Shown: piece by piece, positions 37,032 to 45,922 of the stretch
Layout: each line of letters opens with the position of its first letter
How positions within the stretch are numbered: the stretch's first letter is position 1
Origin: an uncultured Bacteroidales bacterium
GTDB taxonomy: Bacteria; Bacteroidota; Bacteroidia; Bacteroidales; Muribaculaceae
Length of the DNA stretch: 64,000 nt
Reading direction: 5' to 3'
NCBI GenBank assembly: GCA_902793405.1
Contig: CADBDH010000009.1
Coordinates: forward strand, 1-64,000
Notes under the pieces: generated by a model
Database searches by the model: none
What the model saw: only the letters and a program-made list of their open reading frames with translations
What the model was told of the DNA's origin: nothing
Position numbers and translations under genes: made by a program

Positions 37032-39380
37032 TTATTGACCACCCTTGCCGCCACCGCTTGATGAGCCACCGCCGGAGTTGCCGCCACCCACGAGGTCGTC
37101 GTTCTGAATGGAGTTATTGGCTCTCTTCACCGATGCCTTGAGCGAGCCGAAGCGGAAACTGACCGAGATGTCGAAGCTGCGCTGTAGATATCTGCCGCTC
37201 GACCAGCCGGTCACATCACCCTGGTCGATGCTTTGCGAGTACTTGCTGTACTTTTTGAATGGGTTACTTGCCGAGAGCTGAACCGTTAGGCGTTCTTCGC
37301 TCAGGAACGAACGCTGCAAGCCAAAGCCATGGGAGAACGACGTGCTCGAGCGGTGCCCATACACGTCATAAGTGCCTCCGCCCCACATGCCTGCATAGCC
37401 TGTGAATTCCAGGCTCCACGGCAAATACTGGGTCACGTTAACATAAAGGCTACGGCTGAAACCATCATTCTTCAGATTCAACTCTTTGCTCTTGAAGTAG
37501 TTGTAGCCAACCGAGCCATTGAACATGATATTGGTCTTCTCGTGCGCCATCCACTGCACATAGGCCGACAAATAGCCTGAACGCCTCTTCAGTGTGTTGG
37601 CAAAGGTGGAAACCTGAACCAGACCATCGGCCCACTTGACTGAGCCGATTCCGTTATTGCTGAAAGAAAACTGCGGTGTGACATTGAAAGTAAATTTCGA
37701 TCCCACATGCATAAAGGTCATGCTCATCGAGTGATGATGCACGCTCCCCAGGTCGGTATTGCCAAAGGAACGGCTCGTCGGGCTCTCGACCACGGCGGGA
37801 TTCAAGTAACTGATACCCGGGCGGTTGATGCTGGCAGCATAGGAGAACTTGAGACTATTTGCATCATCGATCTTATAACGCACGTTGGCACTGGGCACAA
37901 CGTCATCGAATTGCGCATCAAAGGCCTCCTGTGTACCGTCGGGATAGGAGGCACGCATGTAACTGTGCTCATAACGCAGACCGGCACGCACCGACCACGG
38001 GCCACTGGCAAAGGTATATCTCACATAGGCTGCACCCACCTGGGTCACGTGCTTGAAACGCATGTCCATGTCATCCTCGATGCCCAGATAGTCAATCATG
38101 CTGTGGCTGCGGCTCATGCGATAGATGTATTTGACTCCGGTTTCGATGGTATGCTTCTTCTGGGCAAAAGGACGCGTCCAGTCGAGCTGGACAGTGTGCT
38201 CGTCAAAGTCCTGCTTGTCGTTCAGATCCACACCATTATAAGGCACTGGCATATTGAAAGGCTCGGTATACAACGATTTGTCCTTGCTCTTGCTGTGCTG
38301 AGCGCTGAGCATGTAACTCAGCGTGATGGTCTCGCCCTTGAGACGCGTGCTGCGCTGATAGTCCAAGCGGGTGCTCATGCTATAGCCCTCATAGCGGTCA
38401 TGATTGTCAATGCCATAGCTATAGATGGTCTGCCCAGCGGCGTCACGCATCAAATTAGTGGAGAAGGCTTTATCGCCAAAGTCATAGAGATGACCGCCCA
38501 ACGACATGGACACGAGGTTCAGTGTGTCGGGCTCCCAGCTAGCGTTCAGGTAGCCGTATTGAGACGTCATCTTGTCCGTCTTATCGGTGCCATCACTCAC
38601 CAGCTCAGCACCACTCTCCTTGTAATGGTTCAAGGACGAGCTGGTGCTCTCATCGTCATGCCCAATGCCGTGATAAATGCCATAATCCACCGACATCACC
38701 ACCTTGTCGAGCTGCGTAGTCAGGTCAATCGAACCTCCCAGATAACCCAGATTGTCTGCATTGGCACTTGCCATGCCCGAGACACCCTTCAGGGTCGAGT
38801 TGTCGGCCATGACAATATTCAAGATGACGGTCGTTCCCTCGGCATCATACTTGGCACCCGGCTCGGTGATGACCTCGATGCGCTTCACACTGCTGGCAGG
38901 CATCGCCTTGAGAATATCCTTGGGATTGTTGGTGAGCGACGGGTCAGGATGGCCGTTGCGGAAAATCTTGAAACTGGTCTGGCCGTTAACCCGTATCTCG
39001 TCGTTGGCATCGACGGTCACCAGGGGCACCTTGCGCAGCATTTTCATGACGGTATTGGTCTTGCTGTCGGGGTCGGCCTCGATATTGTAGCCGATGCGGT
39101 CCACCTCCTGTTTGATGAGCTGCTTCTGAGCCGTAACCTCCACATCCTTGAGCTGGATGTTGTCAAACACCTTCAGCAGCGAGTCATTGACCCAATCGTC
39201 GTCATCGCCACTGGCGGGAGCGGCCTGACGCGACACCGAGGTCGTGTCACTCTTCTGCTTAGTTGAGCAACTCAACGTATCGCCTTGGATGGCTGTGCTA
39301 TTGTTCTGTGCAACAGCCGCCATGCCACACATCAACGCGGCGATGGCACATAATAGCTTTGATATCAAATAAGGTTTCAT
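37032..39380 (-). CDS. TonB-dependent-receptor-like outer membrane beta-barrel protein
   Basis: A 782-residue paralogue of the protein at 34321-36876. The plug (LKDVEVTAQKQLIKQEVDRIGYNI, FKIFRNGHPDPSLTNNPKDIL, KRIEVITEPGAKYDAEGTT) and barrel are very similar throughout, down to the C-terminal Gly-rich tails. Its N-terminus differs: after the signal peptide it has about 45 polar residues (NNSTAIQGDTLSCSTKQKSD) in place of the small beta domain. The start is ATG 39380, not the TTG at 39401. The pair looks like a tandem duplication with different N-terminal regions. Confidence 0.85.
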   Translation of the reverse strand: MKPYLISKLLCAIAALMCGMAAVAQNNSTAIQGDTLSCSTKQKSDTTSVSRQAAPASGDDDDWVNDSLLKVFDNIQLKDVEVTAQKQLIKQEVDRIGYNIEADPDSKTNTVMKMLRKVPLVTVDANDEIRVNGQTSFKIFRNGHPDPSLTNNPKDILKAMPASSVKRIEVITEPGAKYDAEGTTVILNIVMADNSTLKGVSGMASANADNLGYLGGSIDLTTQLDKVVMSVDYGIYHGIGHDDESTSSSLNHYKESGAELVSDGTDKTDKMTSQYGYLNASWEPDTLNLVSMSLGGHLYDFGDKAFSTNLMRDAAGQTIYSYGIDNHDRYEGYSMSTRLDYQRSTRLKGETITLSYMLSAQHSKSKDKSLYTEPFNMPVPYNGVDLNDKQDFDEHTVQLDWTRPFAQKKHTIETGVKYIYRMSRSHSMIDYLGIEDDMDMRFKHVTQVGAAYVRYTFASGPWSVRAGLRYEHSYMRASYPDGTQEAFDAQFDDVVPSANVRYKIDDANSLKFSYAASINRPGISYLNPAVVESPTSRSFGNTDLGSVHHHSMSMTFMHVGSKFTFNVTPQFSFSNNGIGSVKWADGLVQVSTFANTLKRRSGYLSAYVQWMAHEKTNIMFNGSVGYNYFKSKELNLKNDGFSRSLYVNVTQYLPWSLEFTGYAGMWGGGTYDVYGHRSSTSFSHGFGLQRSFLSEERLTVQLSASNPFKKYSKYSQSIDQGDVTGWSSGRYLQRSFDISVSFRFGSLKASVKRANNSIQNDDLVGGGNSGGGSSSGGGKGGQ

Positions 39381-39425
39381 GATAGTTGTCGGGTTACGCA
39401 AAAGGCTTCGTTATCTCTTCTTGAT

Positions 39426-39980
39426 TTATTGTTCTCTTTTTGTCAGTTGGCGAACATCATCCTCGAGAGCTGCCGCTCGCTGGTAGACTGACGTTTTATC
39501 ATATGTTACCCAGTATACAAACACAAAGACCGCGAAGATTATGGCAGCAAACAATATCCTCAAAATGCCGCTTGCACCAAAAATAATATCCACTAAAATA
39601 TAGAGGAAAAAGAAAAGAAACGACACTATGCTGGCAAAGCGCCCACGTTTCCTGTGGCGCAAAACCCCTTCGAGCTGTTCCTGTCGGGTCGCATTCTTGA
39701 ACTTACCTACCCAGAGCAGGTCGATTGCCGATATAAACATTTGCACAAGTGCAATGACCGCAAAAAGAATCATCTTGCAGCCCAGCTGAACGCCAATGGG
39801 GCGATTACAAAGTGACATCCACAAGCAAGAAGTAATCAACGCAAGAGCCATTACCACACTCCATCTTGAAGTTTTCACAATCTTGGCAAGTGCCTGGTCA
39901 ATACGCTCGTTCAACTCTTGCCTGGTATCGATAGATTCCTGATCATCACTGATTTCAATATTCATTTTCTCCTGTTCCAT
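39426..39980 (-). CDS. Small membrane protein, paralogue 1 of 3
   Basis: A 184-residue protein of unknown function. A hydrophilic N-terminus (MEQEKMNIEISDDQESIDTR, then QELNERIDQAL) is followed by two pairs of hydrophobic helices separated by a basic linker (KFKNATRQEQLEGVLRHRKRG) and a charged C-terminal tail. The N-terminus matches the next gene (MEQEQMNIDRSGTADNQAVI, then RQELVKRI). It is the last of three consecutive minus-strand genes of the same design. Confidence 0.7.
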   Translation of the reverse strand: MEQEKMNIEISDDQESIDTRQELNERIDQALAKIVKTSRWSVVMALALITSCLWMSLCNRPIGVQLGCKMILFAVIALVQMFISAIDLLWVGKFKNATRQEQLEGVLRHRKRGRFASIVSFLFFFLYILVDIIFGASGILRILFAAIIFAVFVFVYWVTYDKTSVYQRAAALEDDVRQLTKREQ

Positions 39981-40034
39981 AACCTCTGAGATTAATCGTC
40001 TTTACTACTTTAAACGTGCCGGGGCATCAATTTA

Positions 40035-40577
40035 CTATACGCCAGCCCCACTTTTTTTATCTTCCTGCTTGACGAGCTTCCGCAACCGATTGATTTCTTT
40101 ATTACCGAACCCGCCAAACATCCAGCCGACCAAGGAAACGATGGCTATAGCAGCGGCGGCTTTTCCAATCAGCAGGTAATTGTGTTCCAAGCCTAAACGG
40201 ATGGCCTGAATGACCGCGAAAATAAGAATAGCGGTCAAACTCGAGTATGTTGCCTTATCATATTGGCGCAATAATTCCTTGGCATCGTCAATCGACTCAA
40301 CTGATCTTATATAAATATAATTGATGATAATGATCACCGTTAACAACAGCATCACTAATATCGTGGTGAGATCCTCAATGACTGTGCCATTAATCAGCTT
40401 CCAAACCAGCTCCACAACGAACATCCCCAAAGCAAAGCCGCAAATCCATCGGCTTAAGTCTAACCTTGAGTGACAATCATCCTTGATGCGCTTCACCAAC
40501 TCCTGCCGCCCGTCCTCTATGACAGCCTGATTATCGGCTGTACCGCTCCTGTCGATATTCATTTGTTCTTGCTCCAT
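40035..40577 (-). CDS. Small membrane protein, paralogue 2 of 3
   Basis: A 180-residue protein with the same plan as its neighbours: an acidic N-terminal 40 residues, a helix pair (ICGFALGMFVVELVWKLI, LTTILVMLLLTVIIIINYIYI), a linker with RSVESIDDAKELLRQYDKATY, a second helix pair, and a tail (NRLRKLVKQEDKKSGAGV). Function unknown. Confidence 0.7.
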   Translation of the reverse strand: MEQEQMNIDRSGTADNQAVIEDGRQELVKRIKDDCHSRLDLSRWICGFALGMFVVELVWKLINGTVIEDLTTILVMLLLTVIIIINYIYIRSVESIDDAKELLRQYDKATYSSLTAILIFAVIQAIRLGLEHNYLLIGKAAAAIAIVSLVGWMFGGFGNKEINRLRKLVKQEDKKSGAGV

Positions 40578-40641
40578 ATTTCACATGATTGAATTGTTAT
40601 TTGACTGTTTTATACCTCAGACACACATCGGCGTTGGGAAA

Positions 40642-41193
40642 CTACATGATGGAATGTCTTTCTTGCTCTATGAGCTCACGCATTCGCTCGATTTTTTCGT
40701 TCTTGGGAATTCCTCTTCCCGTCAAACAACTGACAATAGAAAAGAGCATCAATGCCAATCCAATAACACCAAAAATTGCTCCAATCCAATCCTCATCCGA
40801 CCTGAAGACAATCAAAATGGCCACAAACAACAGGATAACACCCATCACACCCACAAGGCCCATATCCATCTTACGGCACTTATCATAATAAGCGCACAGT
40901 TCTTGGGCACTCTCGCAATTGGTTATTGAGAGCCAATGCTTTTCATACCGTTTGCCCAAAATGCGGAGAATAGGCATACACAACGCTATGGTCAAAATAA
41001 AGATAGACTTGAAACACCATCCTTGCAGACTGTAAGCGTCGTAGAATACCATAAGCAAGAAAATAAGGATAGTGAGATCAAATAATATATCAAACCTCTT
41101 GAATTTTTTGGGCACGAATCGACTCTGTTCGATTTCTTCCTTGAAACTCGACATCAGTTCGTCCAGTTCGTTATTTACTGTTTCAGTTTCCAT
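40642..41193 (-). CDS. Small membrane protein, paralogue 3 of 3
   Basis: A 183-residue protein, first in the three-gene run. An acidic N-terminus (METETVNNELDELMSSFKEE) is followed by two helix pairs with a linker containing ESAQELCAYYDKCRKMD, comparable to DAKELLRQYDKATY in paralogue 2, and a tail ending IERMRELIEQERHSIM. A GTG nine bases upstream is in frame, but ATG 41193 is preferred. Its promoter is at 41252-41282. Confidence 0.7.
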   Translation of the reverse strand: METETVNNELDELMSSFKEEIEQSRFVPKKFKRFDILFDLTILIFLLMVFYDAYSLQGWCFKSIFILTIALCMPILRILGKRYEKHWLSITNCESAQELCAYYDKCRKMDMGLVGVMGVILLFVAILIVFRSDEDWIGAIFGVIGLALMLFSIVSCLTGRGIPKNEKIERMRELIEQERHSIM

Positions 41194-41251
41194 AACACGC
41201 ACTATAGTTTTATACCTTATTGTTTAATTAACCCTTTATTAAGTGACTCTG

Positions 41252-41282
41252 CAAATATAAAGCCATATCCACCCACCGACAA
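41252..41282 (-). promoter_or_regulatory. Promoter of the three-gene membrane protein run
   Basis: On the minus strand TATATTTG (41259-41252) lies 20 bp downstream of TTG (41282-41280). The stretch 41283-41562 upstream of it is A+T-rich and holds no supported gene. Confidence 0.7.
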
Positions 41283-41562
41283 CCGATTTCCGGCACAAAA
41301 ATGCAGATTAGACGTTTTTTTTGCCCACGTCTGTCAAATATTTTTACACTTCGGGTCCTGCTCGTTTTGCTCAATGTTCAACACGGGCAGGATGGAGTAA
41401 CTCTGCACCTGGATATTTGTCATTCTTTTGTTCATTAGACGCACCACTGAACAATCAAAAAGTTACAGAAAACTTCAACTTTTTTCAATTTACAATCGCC
41501 ATTTTATGGCAGAATTCTTTATTGGCGGATTTAAACTGTTGATTCTTATTAAATTACGTTAT

Positions 41563-41772
41563 TCAATCTTCGCGATATTCCAGGATATCGCCGGGCTGGC
41601 AACCCAGCTCACGGCAGATACTCTCGAGCGTTGTGAAGCGGATGGCTTTGGCCTTGCCAGTCTTTAGGATGGAGAGGTTGGCAGGCGTTAGTCCCACGCG
41701 CTCGGCGAGTTCGCCCAGACCAATCTTGCGCTTGGCCATTTCCACATCAAGATTTACTATGATTTTACCCAT
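41563..41772 (-). CDS. XRE-family transcriptional regulator
   Basis: A 69-residue helix-turn-helix protein of the small Cro/C1 type (YozG-like). The DNA-binding part is MAKRKIGLGELAERVGLTPANLSILKTGKAKAIRFTTLESICRELGCQPGDILEY, essentially the whole protein. The TTG at 41778 is in frame; ATG 41772 is better. It follows the DUF2975 gene by 11 bp, and this pairing is common. The palindromes at 42485-42563 are the natural candidates for its binding sites. Confidence 0.9.
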   Translation of the reverse strand: MGKIIVNLDVEMAKRKIGLGELAERVGLTPANLSILKTGKAKAIRFTTLESICRELGCQPGDILEYRED

Positions 41773-41783
41773 GTTCAAATTTT

Positions 41784-42434
41784 TTAAATGGTTAGGTCAA
41801 GTTCTTCTTTCTGCTTCAGCCCTATAGCGAAAATCTCGGCCATGATAAGAATCAGGCATGCGCTAAACAAACCGGTGCCTGATGTAGCATAATACAGGCT
41901 TGAATGACCGACAGTGTAATTTGCCACGGATAGTAATTCAGATTGATGATAATCATTTATCAAGTTAGCGGCAATAGAATAAACCGAAAGTATTAACATG
42001 CACACTGCAACATAATTCAGCAATTTCACATTTTTCCAATCAAAAATGATTCCCTTGTTCACATTAATAATCACCTTTATGAATTTAACAAAGGAAACGA
42101 TGATCAGGTAAAACAGACAAATATCCATTGCCCAAATCAATATAAACTTAAGGAAACCAGGAAATTGCGAAAACGGCCCTTTAACAATTTGCGGTTGCCT
42201 TACTCGTTGTGACAATTTAACCCGCACTTCAGTAGGCCAGATTTTCACATCTTTTCCCCATCGGTCCTTCATTATCACGCAGCTCTCGTCACTTATCTCA
42301 TTAGGAGACAGGCGGACAATTGAGGTGTAAGCATACTTAGAGATATTGTCAGGGACTGTAGCGAATGCGCTAATAAACTGAATAATCTCCAATGAGATAA
42401 TTATTACACATAATATGTTAAGTTTAGTTTTCAT
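41784..42434 (-). CDS. DUF2975 family membrane protein
   Basis: A 216-residue membrane protein with four predicted helices (KLNILCVIIISLEIIQFISA; FLKFILIWAMDICLFYLIIVSFVKFI; VKLLNYVAVCMLILSVYSIAANLI; GLFSACLILIMAEIFAIGL) and the end KQKEELDLTI typical of DUF2975 proteins that sit before a small XRE regulator. The periplasmic loop after helix 1 is about 70 residues. Function is unknown; the pair is thought to sense membrane or environmental state. Base composition is clearly more A+T-rich than in most neighbours. Confidence 0.85.
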   Translation of the reverse strand: MKTKLNILCVIIISLEIIQFISAFATVPDNISKYAYTSIVRLSPNEISDESCVIMKDRWGKDVKIWPTEVRVKLSQRVRQPQIVKGPFSQFPGFLKFILIWAMDICLFYLIIVSFVKFIKVIINVNKGIIFDWKNVKLLNYVAVCMLILSVYSIAANLINDYHQSELLSVANYTVGHSSLYYATSGTGLFSACLILIMAEIFAIGLKQKEELDLTI

Positions 42435-42484
42435 AATTATTATTGATTAAGAGATTAATATTTTTCGTTTAATTTTAATTATTT

Positions 42485-42563
42485 ATCGTTTTTCGATATA
42501 CAAAAGTAAAAACGGTTTTGGTACCGTGCAAGAAATTTCGATAAAATTTTATCGAAAAACGAT
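42485..42563 (-). promoter_or_regulatory. DUF2975/XRE promoter with flanking palindromic operators
   Basis: The minus-strand promoter is TACTTTTG (42508-42501) with TTG at 42531-42529, 20 bp apart. ATCGTTTTTCGAT (42485-42497) covers the expected start of transcription. Upstream of the -33 element lies a perfect 22-bp palindrome at 42536-42557 (half TTTCGATAAAA) overlapping ATCGAAAAACGAT at 42551-42563, the exact inverse of the first site. This layout suits autorepression by the XRE protein. Confidence 0.75.
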
Positions 42564-42717
42564 AAATTTAACCTTTGTTTGCATTTCAAGAGAATAATCA
42601 CCTGGTTTCTCATTATATAAAAAACCCACGACTACCAGAGAGAATATCCTCTGGTTGTTGGCATTATTTTTGCAGTGACTATGATATGTGTTTTACTATT
42701 TAAATTGATTTAAGGAT

Positions 42718-43035
42718 ATGATACTGACGACAACCCCTCAAGTAGAGGGTTACACAATTAGAGAGTACAAGGGCGTAGTGACTGGCGAGACGATTATCGG
42801 CGCCAACTTCATGAAGGATATCTTTGCCGGCATCCGCGACATCGTGGGCGGCCGTTCGTCCAGCTACGAGAAAGTGCTGCGCCAGGCCAAGGACACGTCG
42901 ATGCAAGAAATGATGGAGCGAGCACACGCTATGGGCGCCAACGCCATCGTGGGCATCGACATCGACTACGAAACCATCGGCGAAAGCAACTCCATGCTCA
43001 TGGTCGCCACCAGCGGCACCGCCGTGGTCATCTAA
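42718..43035 (+). CDS. YbjQ/UPF0145 family protein
   Basis: A 105-residue cytoplasmic protein of the YbjQ family, which forms beta-rich pentamers; some members are annotated as heavy-metal-binding. Family hallmarks are [44 protein letters not shown] and [18 protein letters not shown]. The length is typical. It is divergent from the DUF2975 gene. A -7-like TATTTTTG is at 42665-42672, next to a 7-bp hairpin at 42633-42656 (ACCAGAG with CTCTGGT). Confidence 0.93.
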   Translation: MILTTTPQVEGYTIREYKGVVTGETIIGANFMKDIFAGIRDIVGGRSSSYEKVLRQAKDTSMQEMMERAHAMGANAIVGIDIDYETIGESNSMLMVATSGTAVVI

Positions 43036-43073
43036 AACTAGAAACTACGAATTTCGCGAATTAAACTAAGGGC

Positions 43074-43107
43074 AACCGCGCTCTTGGCGTCACGCCAAGG
43101 CGCGGTT
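43074..43107 (+). terminator. Strong hairpin after the YbjQ gene
   Basis: AACCGCGC plus CTTGGCGT pair with ACGCCAAG plus GCGCGGTT, with a single bulged T and a minimal loop. The 16-bp stem is 39 bp after the stop. No T-tract follows; a TAG-bearing heptamer stretch does. Confidence 0.6.
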
Positions 43108-43134
43108 TAGTTTCTAGTCCCTAGTTTCTAGTTG
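43107..43134 (+). repeat. Heptamer block after the YbjQ gene
   Basis: TAGTTTC TAGTCCC TAGTTTC TAGTTGG in 7-base steps directly after the hairpin. Same TAG-containing design as the other arrays. Confidence 0.7.
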
Positions 43135-43224
43135 GCATCCGCATCCTTGGGCCTTACGCGAAGACGCTAAGTTATTTAAAGGTCGGCGAACTTCAGGTCG
43201 GCGGATTAAACGGATTAAACGAAG

Positions 43225-43262
43225 GGCATCCGCATTCCATTTTGTTTTGGAGTGCGGATGCC
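43225..43262 (-). terminator. 15-bp hairpin downstream of the GH31 gene
   Basis: GGCATCCGCATTCCA pairs with TGGAGTGCGGATGCC with one G-T pair, 32 bp beyond the GH31 stop on the minus strand. GCATCCGC also occurs at 43137 and in the repeats after rnc. Confidence 0.55.
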
Positions 43263-43293
43263 ACATATGAGGATAATGCGAGTAATTCGTAGT

Positions 43294-45672
43294 TTACTTA
43301 GTGATTTCGATGATGGTTGTGGCGGTGACGTCGGGGATGGTGACGGGGATGGTCAATGTACCACTTTTCTTGTCATAGCTCATGCCCTTGGCCTTCTTGC
43401 CGTTGATTTTCACCTTGCTGGGCTTGAAGGTGGCGGGGATGACCAGGCGATAGGCCTTGTTGGGAGTGTCACCGTCGATGTTGCCTATACCTTGGATGGT
43501 GATGTAATTGGTTCGACCTTGGGGCGTGGCGGTGAACTGAATCAGGCGGTGCTTGTCTCTGGCCAGAGTGCCCGTCGAGTGCAGGTCGTCGTCAAAGAGG
43601 ATGTAGGTCGAGGGATTGTCACTAGAATAGTAAACTATATCCAATCTGTCAGGATCATAGTCTCCCACGTTCTGCATCTCGTAGTTGGCCTGCGGGATAA
43701 AGGCACCTGCACGGGCGAACAGCGGCAGCACCTCGATGGGGGCATCGTAGTTGATGGTCGTGTGGCCCTGATAGGACTTCTCGGGATGGTTAATGTCCAC
43801 CCAGGTGCCCTCGGGGAAGGTGATCTCGCGGCTGACAGCTCCCTGCTGCATCACGGGTGCCACCATCACGTCACGGCCCCACAGGTACTGGTCGTTGATG
43901 TGATCATAGCGGGCGAAGTTCATGTCGTCCTCATACATGCCCAAGGGGCGCACCATGGGCAGGCCATTCCAGGCGTTGTCATAGGCCAGCGTGTAGTTAT
44001 AGGGCAACCACCTGTAGCGGTCCTTGATGATGCGTAGCGTGAGGTCGCCAAATTCCTTGTAATTATAGGGCTCGGCCTGGTAGGTCGAGTGGGTGCGCAG
44101 CATGGGTGAGAACAGGCCCAGCTGCAGCCATCGGATGTAGAGCTCGCCATCACGCTTATTAGCGGGATCGACGGCAAAGCCGCCCACGTCGTGAGACATG
44201 TAACCCAGTCCGCTCAAGCCCGTGTTGAGCATGATGTTGACCTGGGGCTGCATGCCGCCCCACGAGCGGGACACGTCGGTGGACCAGGGGAAGACCGAAT
44301 AGCGCTGCAGGCCAGCCGTGCCGGCGCGCATCATGACCATCGGGCGACGGTCGGGGTACTCCTCCTTGAACATGTCATAGATGATGCGGCTCCACTCGTT
44401 GCCGTAGTAGTTGTGGTACTGCTCGGCAGTGAGGCCGTTGAAGTGGCGTATTTCTAGCGGATGCTTCTCGGGCTCGCCCAGGTCACCCCACCAGCCTGTC
44501 ACGCCCTCGTCGGTGAGCTGTTTGTAGCGGTTGCGCAGCCACAGGCGCGTGGCAGGATTTGACACGTCGAACATGCCGCCCTGCCCCACCCAGATGGTTA
44601 CCGTTTGGGTGGTGTCGGTGCCGTCGGTCTTACAGAACAAGCCCTGGGGGTCCAGCAGGCGGTAGTTGTCGATGGCGCGGCCGTTGGTGAGCACATAGGG
44701 CTGTGAGATGGTCACCACGTTGACGCCCTTCTCCTTGAAGTCGCGCAGCATCTTGCGATGGTCGGGCCATTGCTGCTTGTCCCACTCCAGACGTCCCATA
44801 TCCTCCTCCTTGCCATACCAGTACAGGTCAAAGACGATGCCGTCGAGCGGATAGCCTTCGCGCTTGAGGGTATCGACCACGCCCTCGCTCTCGCGCTGGT
44901 CGTGGTAGCCATATTTGGAGGTGATATAACCCAGCGTCCACAGCGGCGGCAGTTCCTGACGGCCCGTGAGCCAGGTAAAATTCTTGACCACGTTCTCGAC
45001 CCTGCCGTTACCGTCGATGATGTAATACGAGATGGGTTGCGGAGAGGTAGAAGAATAACTCAGCTCCTGGTCTCCCACGATGAGCGACGACTTGCAGAAG
45101 TCGTCAAACAGCACACCGTAGCCCTTGGACGAAATCACAAACGGCATGGTGATACCCATGAGCTTGGTGCGCTTCTCGCCCATCTGGTAGCCATAGTTCT
45201 GGGTATTGTAGTTGACCAGCGTGTCACCAGCGAGGTTAAACGAGTAACCGCGCTCTCCTGCACCATAGAATGACTCGCCTGGTTCATGTGCCAGCACAAC
45301 CTTTGTCGAATCGCGTCCAGGGATTCTGTCAAGCAGATAAGGAGTGTCACCGTGACTTACAATTATCAGGTTCATCATTTTTTTCACACTCAAACCGTTC
45401 TCGGTGACTATTGCGCTTGAATGGTCGTCTTCCAGAATCTTCACTTTGGGAATACGACCATTCAAAGCCTTATCACAGGCCACGGTCTGCAACCGGGTAC
45501 CGTTCCACCCCTCAGGCACCACATCCACCCGCACGATATCGTCGGTCACGGCTGTGAAAGTGATGGCATAGTGAAGTCTCTCGTCATTAATGGTCAAAGT
45601 CGCCTGTTGGGCAATGGCTGTCATTGCCAGCATCGCCACGGCAAACGCAGTTATCGTCCTGTAAAGTTTCAT
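43294..45672 (-). CDS. Glycoside hydrolase family 31 alpha-glucosidase-type enzyme
   Basis: A 792-residue exported enzyme (signal peptide AFAVAMLAMTAIAQ) cleaving alpha-glucosidic or related linkages. The nucleophile is about Asp397 in GWWGDLGEPE and the acid/base about Asp466 in WSTDVSRSWGG. Both match GH31, as do the N-terminal beta domain and the LDGIVFDLYWYG strand. The two C-terminal beta domains are complete. Whether it prefers glucosides, xylosides or sulfoquinovosides cannot be read here. It stands alone, not in a polysaccharide utilisation locus. A -7-like TACCTTTG is at 45712-45705 on this strand, without a clear -33. Confidence 0.92.
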   Translation of the reverse strand: MKLYRTITAFAVAMLAMTAIAQQATLTINDERLHYAITFTAVTDDIVRVDVVPEGWNGTRLQTVACDKALNGRIPKVKILEDDHSSAIVTENGLSVKKMMNLIIVSHGDTPYLLDRIPGRDSTKVVLAHEPGESFYGAGERGYSFNLAGDTLVNYNTQNYGYQMGEKRTKLMGITMPFVISSKGYGVLFDDFCKSSLIVGDQELSYSSTSPQPISYYIIDGNGRVENVVKNFTWLTGRQELPPLWTLGYITSKYGYHDQRESEGVVDTLKREGYPLDGIVFDLYWYGKEEDMGRLEWDKQQWPDHRKMLRDFKEKGVNVVTISQPYVLTNGRAIDNYRLLDPQGLFCKTDGTDTTQTVTIWVGQGGMFDVSNPATRLWLRNRYKQLTDEGVTGWWGDLGEPEKHPLEIRHFNGLTAEQYHNYYGNEWSRIIYDMFKEEYPDRRPMVMMRAGTAGLQRYSVFPWSTDVSRSWGGMQPQVNIMLNTGLSGLGYMSHDVGGFAVDPANKRDGELYIRWLQLGLFSPMLRTHSTYQAEPYNYKEFGDLTLRIIKDRYRWLPYNYTLAYDNAWNGLPMVRPLGMYEDDMNFARYDHINDQYLWGRDVMVAPVMQQGAVSREITFPEGTWVDINHPEKSYQGHTTINYDAPIEVLPLFARAGAFIPQANYEMQNVGDYDPDRLDIVYYSSDNPSTYILFDDDLHSTGTLARDKHRLIQFTATPQGRTNYITIQGIGNIDGDTPNKAYRLVIPATFKPSKVKINGKKAKGMSYDKKSGTLTIPVTIPDVTATTIIEITK

Positions 45673-45780
45673 CTTTCTAGCATTTTAATTGTGAATCATT
45701 GAGGCAAAGGTAAGAGAAATCTTGAACAAAACGATGATAATCGGTGCAAAAAAACAGAGATGGCGACCAGTTGTTGCCCA

Positions 45781-45825
45781 AAACGAAAAACGAAGGGCCC
45801 GCCAAGGTCGTATTGGCAAGCCCTC
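45781..45825 (-). terminator. Intrinsic terminator of the vWA gene
   Basis: On the minus strand AGGGC plus GCCAA pair with TTGGC plus GCCCT around a seven-base loop, and the following bases (TCGTTTTTCGTTTT) are T-rich. It lies about 100 bp beyond the vWA gene stop at 45923. Bases 45826-45922 hold nothing else recognisable. Confidence 0.65.
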
Positions 45826-45922
45826 CAAGCAGGGGGATAAACATGAGATGTGTGTTGATCGGTCGTGCGGGGTAAATCAGTTATTCAATACTATTTGTAA
45901 CCTTGAGGGCGTCCTTCCCGAC

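Noticed and set aside
37707-39266. 519-codon open frame on the + strand opposite the second beta-barrel gene
   Set aside because: Antisense shadow; the minus-strand protein has a clear signal peptide, plug and barrel.
41321-41542. 73-codon + strand frame between the membrane protein run and the XRE gene
   Set aside because: A+T-rich, no promoter or ribosome-binding context, no family resemblance.
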